DNA from: Bacillota bacterium
GTDB taxonomy: Bacteria; Bacillota; Clostridia; Clostridiales; Clostridiaceae
Direction: 5' to 3'
NCBI GenBank assembly: GCA_023417975.1
Contig: JAEZDX010000306.1
Location: 1-5,724, forward strand
Length of the DNA: 5,724 nucleotides
Shown here piece after piece: positions 1 through 5,693 of this stretch; the first letter of the stretch is position 1; each line of letters opens with the position of its first letter. A program made the position numbers and the translations under genes. The notes under the pieces are model-generated. The model worked only from the letters and a program-made list of their open reading frames with translations, was not told the DNA's origin and did no database searches.

Positions 1-24
1 GGGCCCATTTATTTAAATTATAAC

Positions 25-38
25 TGTAAATGTTTACA
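25..38. promoter_or_regulatory. cre-like palindromic operator (CcpA / LacI-family type)
   Basis: TGTAAA and TTTACA form a perfect 6+6 inverted repeat around a TG centre. Against the catabolite-responsive element consensus TGWAARCGYTWNCW it differs only at the central C, which is T here. It ends 13 bases before the candidate -35 box of the metallophosphoesterase gene. Activating cre sites in Firmicutes lie upstream of promoters, so activation or recruitment fits the position better than blockage. The match is read directly; the regulator is inferred. It could equally serve another LacI/GalR-family protein, or a gene lying to the left of the window. Confidence 0.45.
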
Positions 39-51
39 AGAAATTGTATTT

Positions 52-79
52 TTGTACTTCTCTAAAGTATGGATATATT
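52..79 (+). promoter_or_regulatory. Candidate sigma-A promoter for the metallophosphoesterase gene
   Basis: A -35-like TTGTAC (52-57) and a -10-like TATATT (74-79, 5 of 6 matches to TATAAT) are separated by 16 bases. Transcription would start near 86, leaving a short leader of about 20 bases before the ATG, with the AAGGAG ribosome binding site at 92-97. The -35 box is only a 4 of 6 match and the region is AT-rich, so a chance match is possible. Confidence 0.45.
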
Positions 80-105
80 AATTAATACATAAAGGAGAGC
101 TAATA

Positions 106-780
106 ATGAATATAAATAGATTTGCTGTAGTATCGGATATACACGCAAATAAATATGCATTACAAGTATTTATGAATTATTTGGACGCAAGACCTGAAAT
201 TAAAACGGTTTTGAATCTTGGGGATTTTCTTCAGTTAGGACCTAATCCTCAAGAAGTATTTGATATAGTTGTTAAGGACAAAAGATTTATAAATATACTT
301 GGCAATAATGAAATTGAATTGTTTGAAGGAGATTACAGTCTGGAAAACAAGGATAGAATCAGTCATATTGAATGGACCAAAGCAGCTATTGGAGAAGACA
401 GACTGAGGACTCTTCAAAATATACCTAAATCAAAGGCTGTGGAGCTTTATGGCAAAAGGTTTATGCTGGTACACACAGTATCGGAACAATATATAGACGA
501 GGAAGAGCTAAAAAGCTGTGAGTATATACTGATGGGGCATACACATCTTCAAGCTTTCGGCAGTTATTGGAAGGAAAAAAGAATAATGAATCCCGGTTCA
601 GTAGGGTACACTCCAAATGCTGTGGTAAATTTTGCTGTGGTTGAAATAGGAGGAGATATTATTAACTTTGTTTTTAAAAATATCAAATATGACTATACAG
701 AAGTTCAGAAGGACCTAATTAAACAAGATGTACCTGAAAAACAAAAAATATTGAAGAATCTAAAGCCATCGGAGTTATAA
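106..780 (+). CDS. Calcineurin-like metallophosphoesterase (YfcE / Metallophos_2 group)
   Basis: A 224-residue cytosolic protein with no signal peptide or membrane segment. The motifs of a two-metal phosphoesterase come in order: SDIHAN (D11, H13), LGD (D40), GNNE (N67, N68), VHT (H123), GHTH (H145, H147) and NPGSVG (162-167). All the usual metal ligands are therefore present. The His of the classical GNHD/E motif, a catalytic acid in many relatives, is Asn68. The protein is longer than the compact YfcE/MJ0936 type (about 165-185 residues). The added C-terminal tail (YDYTEVQ... from about 194) resembles the tail of roughly 240-residue bacterial homologues. The substrate cannot be read from the sequence; phosphodiesters or nucleotides are typical of the family. 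The ATG at 106 is set by AAGGAG 8 bases upstream. The gene appears monocistronic, with its own promoter, an upstream cre-like site and a terminator. The fold is near certain; a specific enzyme name is not justified. Confidence 0.92.
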   Translation: MNINRFAVVSDIHANKYALQVFMNYLDARPEIKTVLNLGDFLQLGPNPQEVFDIVVKDKRFINILGNNEIELFEGDYSLENKDRISHIEWTKAAIGEDRLRTLQNIPKSKAVELYGKRFMLVHTVSEQYIDEEELKSCEYILMGHTHLQAFGSYWKEKRIMNPGSVGYTPNAVVNFAVVEIGGDIINFVFKNIKYDYTEVQKDLIKQDVPEKQKILKNLKPSEL

Positions 781-801
781 AATTATTCCGATGGTTTTTT
801 T
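766..801 (+). terminator. Rho-independent terminator of the metallophosphoesterase gene
   Basis: CCATCGGA (766-773) pairs perfectly with TCCGATGG (787-794) and is followed at once by seven T (795-801). An inner ATAA/TTAT stem (777-780 with 783-786) extends the hairpin. The left arm lies within the last codons and the TAA stop (778-780) sits in the upper stem, so coding sequence and terminator overlap. Confidence 0.9.
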
Positions 802-915
802 ATTGTATTTTGTAATTGAATTTTTACGCACCTTCTGGCATATATTTACAAGGACAGATATCAAAAGAAATGAAACTGAGAAATTTATAGGTAAAGTAAT
901 AAACAGAATATGAGT

Positions 916-921
916 AGGAGG
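916..921 (+). promoter_or_regulatory. Strong ribosome binding site that decides the start of the large gene
   Basis: AGGAGG at 916-921 is the best Shine-Dalgarno match near the 5' end of the large gene. It lies 10 bases before ATG 932 but only 4 bases before the in-frame GTG at 926, which favours ATG 932. A second GGAGG (986-990) lies 4 bases before another in-frame ATG at 995, leaving a 21-codon-shorter start possible. No convincing promoter was found in 802-915. The nearest pair, TTGAAT (816-821) and TATATT (841-846), has a 19-base spacer. Confidence 0.6.
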
Positions 922-931
922 TGTCGTGTAC

Positions 932-3900
932 ATGACCAATAGGTTCAGAGCTGCCATTAGAGTAACCGATGGGAAAATTTTGCCCGGAGGTAAAATGGAA
1001 AAACTAAAAGAGGATAATATGTTAGAGAAGGAAGAGAGTCAAGCCAGAGAAATGGAACCTAAAGAAGTGGAAGGAGAGGAAAACTTAAAAAGTGAGGAGA
1101 GATTAAATGAGTTTCTTGAAGACAAAGCTTATAGGAAAATAGAATATGTACTTGAGGCAGATATTCCATTTGATAATATATGTGACTTTTTAAGACAAAG
1201 TATAAATAAAGATATATTTGAATTAAGAATAATCAAATTAAAACATATAATTAACGCACTAATAAAATATAAAGACAGTCATAAGCCGGTTATGCTTTGC
1301 GATAATAAAGCAAATATACCTTATTGGATTTCAGCAGTTAAAGAGGCTTTTCCAAGAAAAATCTCGGATTCTATCATATTCAGAAGAAATGAGAGCAAAG
1401 AAAAGCATCAGTGGGAAAGTTGTACAATATTTATTGATGATGAAGAAGAAAGTGTTAATTCGGAGAGCTATAGTGAAGAGAAGTCAGCGGAAGTATTTAA
1501 TTTTATTAAGGGCTCAAGTACTGGTATTAAACGCGACAGTAAATATTCTGAACTCGTTTTAGTTGGATATATGCTGGATGAACAAGTGTTAAAAAAAGTC
1601 AAGAATTTTCTACAGGACTTTAATTATAATAAGCTTGACACAGATATTGACAGCTGTATGCAGTTATTTTACTTCTTGCAAAACGGAACTAAGAATATGG
1701 ATTACTATTCTATTGAGAAGGCTATGAACTTCGTTGATAAATATGCAGATAGCAATGCATGTAGTATAATTCTTGAAAAGATGGAGCCGGTAATAACAAG
1801 TTCAGTTTATAGCATAGACCAAGAAACAGCCTTTGTCATTATTTGTACTATGCTTAATGCTGCTAAGAAAATAACCGATTCGGCGGCTTATAATGTGATA
1901 TATAAATTCTTCTATAATTACTTGCATAGTTTGCTTATGATAACAGAAGATAATAACTTTACTCATATATATAAGTTCTATAACGATTTTAAAAGCTTGA
2001 GTTATGACAATAATAAAGGGTTTTATGAATATAGTTTAAGTAATGAAAATATAAGCACATTAGGCGGTTATATATGTGAAGCTGACTCAAAATATGCTAA
2101 GTTTTATCTTAGTGTAATGTTGGATGCTGTAAAGGTGTGTGATATTGATTTTAGCCATAATGGCGTACTTCAAGATTTCATGGGCGAATGTGCTGAAAAG
2201 CTTGTAAAAGATAATGTAGATATAAAGACAATTGTGTTGGAGGCTGGAGATAATATCAATTATATATCCAGTCTTTTAGCACTCTATTATATAAAAGCTG
2301 AAGAAAATAAAAGTACTAGAAATAAAGCACTTAAATTATACATGGATATCATAGAACAAAATGGTGAGAGAGCAAATGAAATAAGAAATATTGTGTTTAG
2401 ACTTCCAAAGGGGAAGGATATAATTTTTGATGAATTTATATTTAAACTTGCTCAATCAAAAAAGAAAGAAGATTTCTTCTGGGAGTATTGTACACAAGTA
2501 TTTGAAAACATCAGAGGCTTTAATGAAAGTTATTTTTCAGAGATACTACAAGGGTATCTGAATTTGATAAAGGAAACTGCAGTATACAAAGACGAATGTA
2601 TAAAAATTATAGACAAGACTGTGAAAAATGAAATAGAGCTGAGTAATAATATACTTCAGCCAATAATAGAGGATTTTGAAAATTCAATTCCTTTATCTTT
2701 TAATAATAAGCAATTGAAATTGCTAGTTTTGAATTTATCTCAAGTAAAAAACATGAGGAATATTAAAACATCCACAAATATTTCTCGCTTGGTGGAATAT
2801 GGAGTGAGCTTGGAAACAGTTAATTCCAATGCAGAGCTTATGAAATTGATAAACGAAAACCTGCCTGAGATAAATAACATATCAGATACAAAGTACAAGG
2901 AGTTTCTGGAATGGACAATTGGTATATTGCTAGCTAATAAATATATTCAAATAGCAGATATATTGAATTATTATAAAAAGGTCACTGCCATGAAAGAGAA
3001 TGGCTTTGACAGCTTCGTAGAATACTCCTTCAGTATGGAAAAAGTAAATTCTATGAGCGTTGTTTTAGATTCTATGAAGCCAAAACAGATCCAGTTCTAT
3101 ATGCTTGTTATAATAGAATATCTTATTAGAAAAAACTATCATTGGAAAGCCGATGGAGCATATGAGAAGTTATTAAGTAGCTGTGTAAATAGTTTATCTG
3201 CACAAGGTAAGGAAATATATAAAGTTTTGGATAGCATCGAGGAAAATAGAGAGTTTTTTGCGAATATACTTGTAACGCACTTTTCAAGCATGAAGGAAAA
3301 CCATATGGAAGGTGTTAGCTTTTTTATAGAAAAGAGCAGCAAGAATGGAGAAGATTGGACAAGCGATATCAGGTTATATATAAGTAATTCAAAAAACGGA
3401 TATCAGTTTCTCATAAATGAATTTAAGGGGTTACTTGATAGAACTGATAGTAAAGCTCAGTTTTTTTGGAAGTATTACTCAACAGTATTTGAAGCAGTAT
3501 CTGATTATAAAAGTTCCTACTTTTCCGAAGCTTTTTGTTATTACCTGCAAAGCGTTGAGGGTACAGAAAGGTATACAGAAGAATGTATTAACATACTGGA
3601 ATTCATAGCAGATGATAAAGTTACACTGAGCTCCAAATTATTAGGACAGGTGATAAAAGAGTATGAAGGTACTATTCCGCTTCTATATCCAACAACTGAA
3701 GCTATGAGTGTAATTGAAGAGATTGAAGGTATGAAAGTAAGAAATAAGATAATTATTGAGCCAAACGTTGCGGAAATTATAAGACTAGGTATGGCTATAC
3801 AGTCTAATGAAGATAGCAAAATGCTTATAGAAGTTCTAAAAAATACAAAGGTCCGGCTTAATGAGGTGTCTGCTGCAAGATATGAGGAGTACTTGAATTG

Positions 3901-5182
3901 GTGTCTGCCTTATGTTTTCAGTAGGATTAACATATTGGAAAATGCCAACATAATTAGGAGAATATTTTATATAGAAAAAAATAAGTTTATCTTCAATAAA
4001 ATATACAATACGCTGTTGATGATATTAATACATTCAGGAACATTGGCAGCCGGTAAAAATGATCTTGTAGTTTTGCTGAAAGAAATGAAGTTTGGATTTG
4101 ATGAATTATCGTCAATAGTATTGTCTTATTATGTTAATCAAAAAGAAAAAGGAAATACCGATAGTTCAATAGGATTATTCATAGATTTGATAGATGGAGA
4201 AAATTTAGAAAAAGCATTAGAATTCAGAAAGTATATGAGCAGTCTTCAACTTGGAAATGAAGTCTTGTTTGAAGAGTACAAGTATAATCTTAGCATAGCT
4301 GCTAATACCCAAAGATTCTTCTGGAACTATTTGAAAAATGTATTTAATCAATTACCTACATATAAGCTGCAATACTTTGAACAAGCTATCGGAAGTTTTT
4401 TGGATTGTATGGAAGGTACTCAAGATTATCCCAAGGCATGTAATGATCTTTTAGCCGTCATGAATAGTGTGGAGACTTCAGTAAATAAGACTATAGAGAC
4501 GAGAATACTTAGCGGATGTGAACTGCAGCTTTCACTTACAAAAACTTATGAAAGTCAACAGGATTTAATAAAGGAAATTCAAAACATAAAATTAAAGAGA
4601 GGCATAAATACATCGCCAAACATGGTTGGTTTAGTCAAATTTGCAAATGATTTTGAAAAAATAAAGGATATCAATGAGATGAATGAGCTTCTTAACGGTA
4701 CTGAACTTCAGCTTGACAGTATGGATATAACAAAGTATGAGGAACTTTTGGATTTCTTTCTTCCTAATGCATTATTGAGTGTTAATTCGTGGCAGCAGCA
4801 TGCAGTTATTAAAAAAGCATTTTGTACGGAGAGAAGAAGCGCACTGTTTTTCACAAAGTATTTAGGTGTTTTGGCTGATAATGTTGAAAATGAAAGAATG
4901 CTAGGTAGCAAAATATTTGCTGAATTCGTAATTTATTTTCTTATCACAAGAGAACAGTATGATGAAGATTTATATGTACAGGTTAAGACCTTGCTTGCTA
5001 ATATACTTTATAGGATGAGTGGTCTAATGTTGAAGGATATTAATAACTCAGTCATAACAGAGACAAGTGATATGAAAAATATAGATATAGTAAGCGGAGG
5101 TTGGGAGAACATATACTCAAAGGCAATATCATCAGGAAAACAAGAAAGCGGAATTTTTGCAAAAATTTTTGATAGAAAATAG
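932..5182 (+). CDS. Large GAP1-M-like protein with three internal repeats, lacking the usual N-terminal domain
   Basis: About 1416 residues from ATG 932 (GTG 926 and ATG 995 are in-frame alternatives). No signal peptide or clear membrane segment is visible, so it is probably cytosolic. Residues 22-62 are Glu/Lys-rich and likely disordered or coiled. Residues about 94-248 resemble the middle domain of GTPase-associated protein 1 (GAP1-M): PVMLCDN (119-125), then IPYWISAVKEAFP (129-141), an acidic stretch (169-184), FNFI (189-192) and SKYSEL (203-208). From about 446 onward three copies of a helical module follow, each marked by FFW-x-Y at 515, 844 and 1129, suggesting an alpha-solenoid scaffold. 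I see no catalytic or nucleotide-binding motif. The GAP1 N-terminal domain expected before GAP1-M is absent. Known GAP1 proteins occur in NTPase-linked conflict systems, but no partner gene is nearby and the gene is bounded by terminators. The family call rests on recalled motif similarity and is tentative; the open frame itself is secure. Base composition looks like its surroundings. Confidence 0.9.
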   Translation: MTNRFRAAIRVTDGKILPGGKMEKLKEDNMLEKEESQAREMEPKEVEGEENLKSEERLNEFLEDKAYRKIEYVLEADIPFDNICDFLRQSINKDIFELRIIKLKHIINALIKYKDSHKPVMLCDNKANIPYWISAVKEAFPRKISDSIIFRRNESKEKHQWESCTIFIDDEEESVNSESYSEEKSAEVFNFIKGSSTGIKRDSKYSELVLVGYMLDEQVLKKVKNFLQDFNYNKLDTDIDSCMQLFYFLQNGTKNMDYYSIEKAMNFVDKYADSNACSIILEKMEPVITSSVYSIDQETAFVIICTMLNAAKKITDSAAYNVIYKFFYNYLHSLLMITEDNNFTHIYKFYNDFKSLSYDNNKGFYEYSLSNENISTLGGYICEADSKYAKFYLSVMLDAVKVCDIDFSHNGVLQDFMGECAEKLVKDNVDIKTIVLEAGDNINYISSLLALYYIKAEENKSTRNKALKLYMDIIEQNGERANEIRNIVFRLPKGKDIIFDEFIFKLAQSKKKEDFFWEYCTQVFENIRGFNESYFSEILQGYLNLIKETAVYKDECIKIIDKTVKNEIELSNNILQPIIEDFENSIPLSFNNKQLKLLVLNLSQVKNMRNIKTSTNISRLVEYGVSLETVNSNAELMKLINENLPEINNISDTKYKEFLEWTIGILLANKYIQIADILNYYKKVTAMKENGFDSFVEYSFSMEKVNSMSVVLDSMKPKQIQFYMLVIIEYLIRKNYHWKADGAYEKLLSSCVNSLSAQGKEIYKVLDSIEENREFFANILVTHFSSMKENHMEGVSFFIEKSSKNGEDWTSDIRLYISNSKNGYQFLINEFKGLLDRTDSKAQFFWKYYSTVFEAVSDYKSSYFSEAFCYYLQSVEGTERYTEECINILEFIADDKVTLSSKLLGQVIKEYEGTIPLLYPTTEAMSVIEEIEGMKVRNKIIIEPNVAEIIRLGMAIQSNEDSKMLIEVLKNTKVRLNEVSAARYEEYLNWCLPYVFSRINILENANIIRRIFYIEKNKFIFNKIYNTLLMILIHSGTLAAGKNDLVVLLKEMKFGFDELSSIVLSYYVNQKEKGNTDSSIGLFIDLIDGENLEKALEFRKYMSSLQLGNEVLFEEYKYNLSIAANTQRFFWNYLKNVFNQLPTYKLQYFEQAIGSFLDCMEGTQDYPKACNDLLAVMNSVETSVNKTIETRILSGCELQLSLTKTYESQQDLIKEIQNIKLKRGINTSPNMVGLVKFANDFEKIKDINEMNELLNGTELQLDSMDITKYEELLDFFLPNALLSVNSWQQHAVIKKAFCTERRSALFFTKYLGVLADNVENERMLGSKIFAEFVIYFLITREQYDEDLYVQVKTLLANILYRMSGLMLKDINNSVITETSDMKNIDIVSGGWENIYSKAISSGKQESGIFAKIFDRK
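1205..1675 (+). other. GAP1-M-like region of the large protein
   Basis: Residues about 92-248 of the large protein. The pattern is a short helix-rich lead-in, PVMLCDN, a YWISAVKEAFP helix, a strand (SIIFRR), an insert rich in Glu and Ser, FNFIKG, and then SKYSELVLVGY followed by NFLQDFNYN. In GAP1 proteins I recall a hydrophobic strand ending in a D/N-rich turn, then a W-I-A-A-L-type helix ending in P, then an L-T-F-T-like strand. Here the last element (SIIFRRNESKEK) has lost the usual Thr-Tyr motif, so the region looks diverged. This is recognition from memory, not a profile search. Confidence 0.45.
2267..2935 (+). repeat. Protein-level tandem repeat, copy 1 of 3
   Basis: Residues about 446-668 of the large protein. 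Landmarks relative to the first F of FFW (residue 515) are Gly at -21, Cys at +41 (YKDEC), Pro at +72 (SIPL), Asn at +101 (STNIS) and Trp at +146 (KYKEFLEW). Copies 1 and 2 share 12 of the first 25 residues from FFW. The module is rich in helix-forming residues and has no recognised enzymatic motif. The repeat is visible in protein only; the DNA copies are strongly diverged. Confidence 0.85.
3260..3925 (+). repeat. Protein-level tandem repeat, copy 2 of 3
   Basis: Residues about 777-998. The landmarks fall at the same offsets from FFW (residue 844): Gly -21, Cys +41 (YTEEC), Pro +72 (TIPL), Asn +101 (EPNVA) and Trp +146 (RYEEYLNW). No insertion or deletion is needed against copy 1 from -21 to +146. 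The lead-in before the Gly is two residues shorter than in the other copies. Confidence 0.85.
4109..4780 (+). repeat. Protein-level tandem repeat, copy 3 of 3
   Basis: Residues about 1060-1283. FFW lies at 1129, with Gly -21, Cys +41 (YPKAC), Asn +101 (SPNMV) and Phe +146 (KYEELLDF). The Pro at +72 is Ser here and the last aromatic is Phe instead of Trp, so this copy is the most diverged. After it the protein runs on for about 130 residues to a basic end (KIFDRK). Confidence 0.82.
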
Positions 5183-5193
5183 ATTAATGTTGG

Positions 5194-5236
5194 AAAAGCG
5201 GTTCTGTAAGTCGAGAGCTTTAAGACCGCTTTTTTT
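5194..5236 (+). terminator. Rho-independent terminator of the large gene
   Basis: AGCGGT (5197-5202) pairs with ACCGCT (5225-5230). The stem continues CT/AG past a bulged T5203, then TAA/TTA past a bulged G5206. A run of seven T (5230-5236) follows. It starts 11 bases after the TAG stop and separates the large gene from the rRNA control region. AAAA on the left flank may allow weak action in reverse too. Confidence 0.88.
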
Positions 5237-5437
5237 CTATACAGCAAAATACTCACCCTGGTGTATCAGTATAAGAAATATTAAGATAAATGAAGGTAAT
5301 GGCAGTATTATATAAATAATTAGGTCCTATGGCATGTAAGCTGCAGAAGCAATGAGCAAGCTGTGCTATTATAAAACACGTCGTCGAAACACGGCGATAC
5401 ATCAAAAACTAAAAAAAACAAAGTTTAAAAAAACTTG
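5237..5437. other. Gene-free stretch upstream of the rRNA promoter
   Basis: No open frame with a ribosome binding site is visible on either strand. It holds an imperfect dyad (ATACTCACC / GGTGTAT, about 5249-5266), an extended -10-like TGCTATTAT (5364-5372) without a good -35 box, and a 13-base-spaced direct repeat of AAACACG (5374-5380 and 5387-5393). It ends in an A-rich tract next to the promoter. A second, upstream rRNA promoter would be expected here in many bacteria, but only the weak extended -10 could serve. Confidence 0.5.
5404..5434 (+). promoter_or_regulatory. A-rich UP-element-like tract of the rRNA promoter
   Basis: Phased A runs (AAAAA, AAAAAAAA, AAAA, AAA) lie directly upstream of the -35 box, as in UP elements bound by the RNA polymerase alpha subunit at rRNA promoters. 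It also contains an imperfect inverted repeat, CAAAGTTT / AAACTTG (5419-5437). The position and composition are seen; the function is inferred. Confidence 0.55.
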
Positions 5438-5466
5438 TTGACAAATTAGTTTTATGATGTTAATCT
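5438..5466 (+). promoter_or_regulatory. rRNA operon promoter
   Basis: A perfect -35 TTGACA (5438-5443) is followed after 17 bases by TAATCT (5461-5466), preceded by TG at 5458-5459 as an extended -10. TAATCT matches TATAAT at only 3 positions, but these include the key second A and last T. Transcription should begin near 5473, at a G. With the A tract upstream and boxA downstream, this is a convincing rRNA promoter. Confidence 0.8.
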
Positions 5467-5472
5467 GTATTA

Positions 5473-5488
5473 GCTGTCGGATGACGGC
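5473..5488 (+). promoter_or_regulatory. boxB-like leader hairpin at the transcript 5' end
   Basis: GCTGTC (5473-5478) pairs with GACGGC (5483-5488), with one G-U pair, around a GGAT loop. It begins at the predicted transcription start and lies 13 bases before boxA, the boxB-boxA order of rRNA antitermination sites. The hairpin is visible; its recognition by the Nus complex is inferred. Confidence 0.5.
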
Positions 5489-5501
5489 ATAAACAATTAA
5501 A

Positions 5502-5514
5502 TGGTCTTTGAAAA
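5502..5514 (+). promoter_or_regulatory. boxA antitermination element
   Basis: TGGTCTTTGAAAA closely matches the boxA of Firmicutes rRNA leaders (TGTTCTTTGAAAA type), which binds NusB/NusE (S10) and lets RNA polymerase pass Rho-type termination in untranslated rRNA. It lies about 30 bases into the transcript and about 190 bases before 16S. Confidence 0.8.
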
Positions 5515-5525
5515 TTGAACAGAGG

Positions 5526-5550
5526 GCTAAAGTGATGTTATCACTTTAGC
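5526..5550 (+). other. Perfect 11-base-pair leader hairpin
   Basis: GCTAAAGTGAT (5526-5536) and ATCACTTTAGC (5540-5550) are exact complements around a GTT loop. GGG, not a T run, follows it, so it is not an intrinsic terminator. It follows boxA by 11 bases and probably serves as a folding or RNase III-type processing element. Confidence 0.75.
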
Positions 5551-5551
5551 G

Positions 5552-5590
5552 GGTAACATAGTCAACGAGAGTTGACGCTCATATGTTGCC
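5552..5590 (+). other. Two-part leader hairpin with GAGA tetraloop
   Basis: The outer stem GGTAACATA (5552-5560) pairs with TATGTTGCC (5582-5590), with one wobble pair. The inner stem GTCAAC (5561-5566) pairs with GTTGAC (5571-5576) and closes a GNRA-type GAGA loop. A five-base bulge, GCTCA (5577-5581), lies on the 3' side. It stacks directly after the preceding hairpin. Confidence 0.75.
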
Positions 5591-5641
5591 CAGGAAAAGA
5601 TAAATTCTTTACAGAATAAATCATGGTCAGCGATTCTTTTG

Positions 5642-5657
5642 ACAAGCGAAAGCTTGT
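5642..5657 (+). other. GAAA-tetraloop leader hairpin
   Basis: ACAAGC (5642-5647) and GCTTGT (5652-5657) pair perfectly around a GAAA tetraloop, a stable GNRA fold, 36 bases before the 16S start. It is likely to be part of the structure that presents the 16S 5' end for processing. Confidence 0.7.
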
Positions 5658-5693
5658 AAAATAAATTAGCGATAAGCTAGAGCTCAAACTTTT

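Larger units (their letters stand above)
5473..5693 (+). ncRNA. 16S rRNA leader (precursor 5' region)
   Basis: This is the transcribed spacer between the promoter and 16S rRNA, removed by RNase processing during maturation. In order it holds a boxB-like hairpin (5473-5488), boxA (5502-5514), a perfect 11-base-pair hairpin (5526-5550), a long GAGA-loop hairpin (5552-5590), a small hairpin (5604-5617, ATTCT/AGAAT), a GAAA-loop hairpin (5642-5657) and a segment complementary to the first bases of 16S (5684-5690). No reading frame of interest lies in it. The partner strand of the 16S processing stem would lie 3' of the gene, outside the window. Confidence 0.8.

Noticed and set aside
816..846. Possible promoter for the large gene: TTGAAT with TATATT, or a sigma-E-like CATATATT at 839
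   Set aside because: The sigma-A spacer would be 19 bases, and no matching sigma-E -35 box is present. The gene must have a promoter here or depend on readthrough, but no site is convincing.
3417..3608. A 63-codon forward open frame inside the large gene
   Set aside because: It is out of frame with a strongly supported coding sequence, overlaps the FFW repeat of copy 2, has no suitable ribosome binding site and resembles no protein I know.
3541..3819. A 92-codon reverse-strand open frame, with others at 235-417, 775-957, 3139-3342, 4708-4911 and 5008-5256
   Set aside because: They are antisense shadows of the two real genes or straddle terminators, with Ser/Leu/Ile-rich translations typical of complemented AT-rich coding sequence and no ribosome binding sites.
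2267..4780. The internal repeats considered as a recent DNA duplication or mobile element
   Set aside because: Similarity is visible only in protein. The nucleotide copies are highly diverged, and no terminal inverted repeats or target duplications are seen.
5290..5319. A 9-codon ATG-initiated frame upstream of the rRNA promoter
   Set aside because: It has no Shine-Dalgarno sequence at proper spacing and is too short to separate from chance.
5526..5550. The strong leader hairpin considered as a transcription terminator or attenuator
   Set aside because: It is followed by GGG rather than a T run, and it lies after boxA in an rRNA leader.
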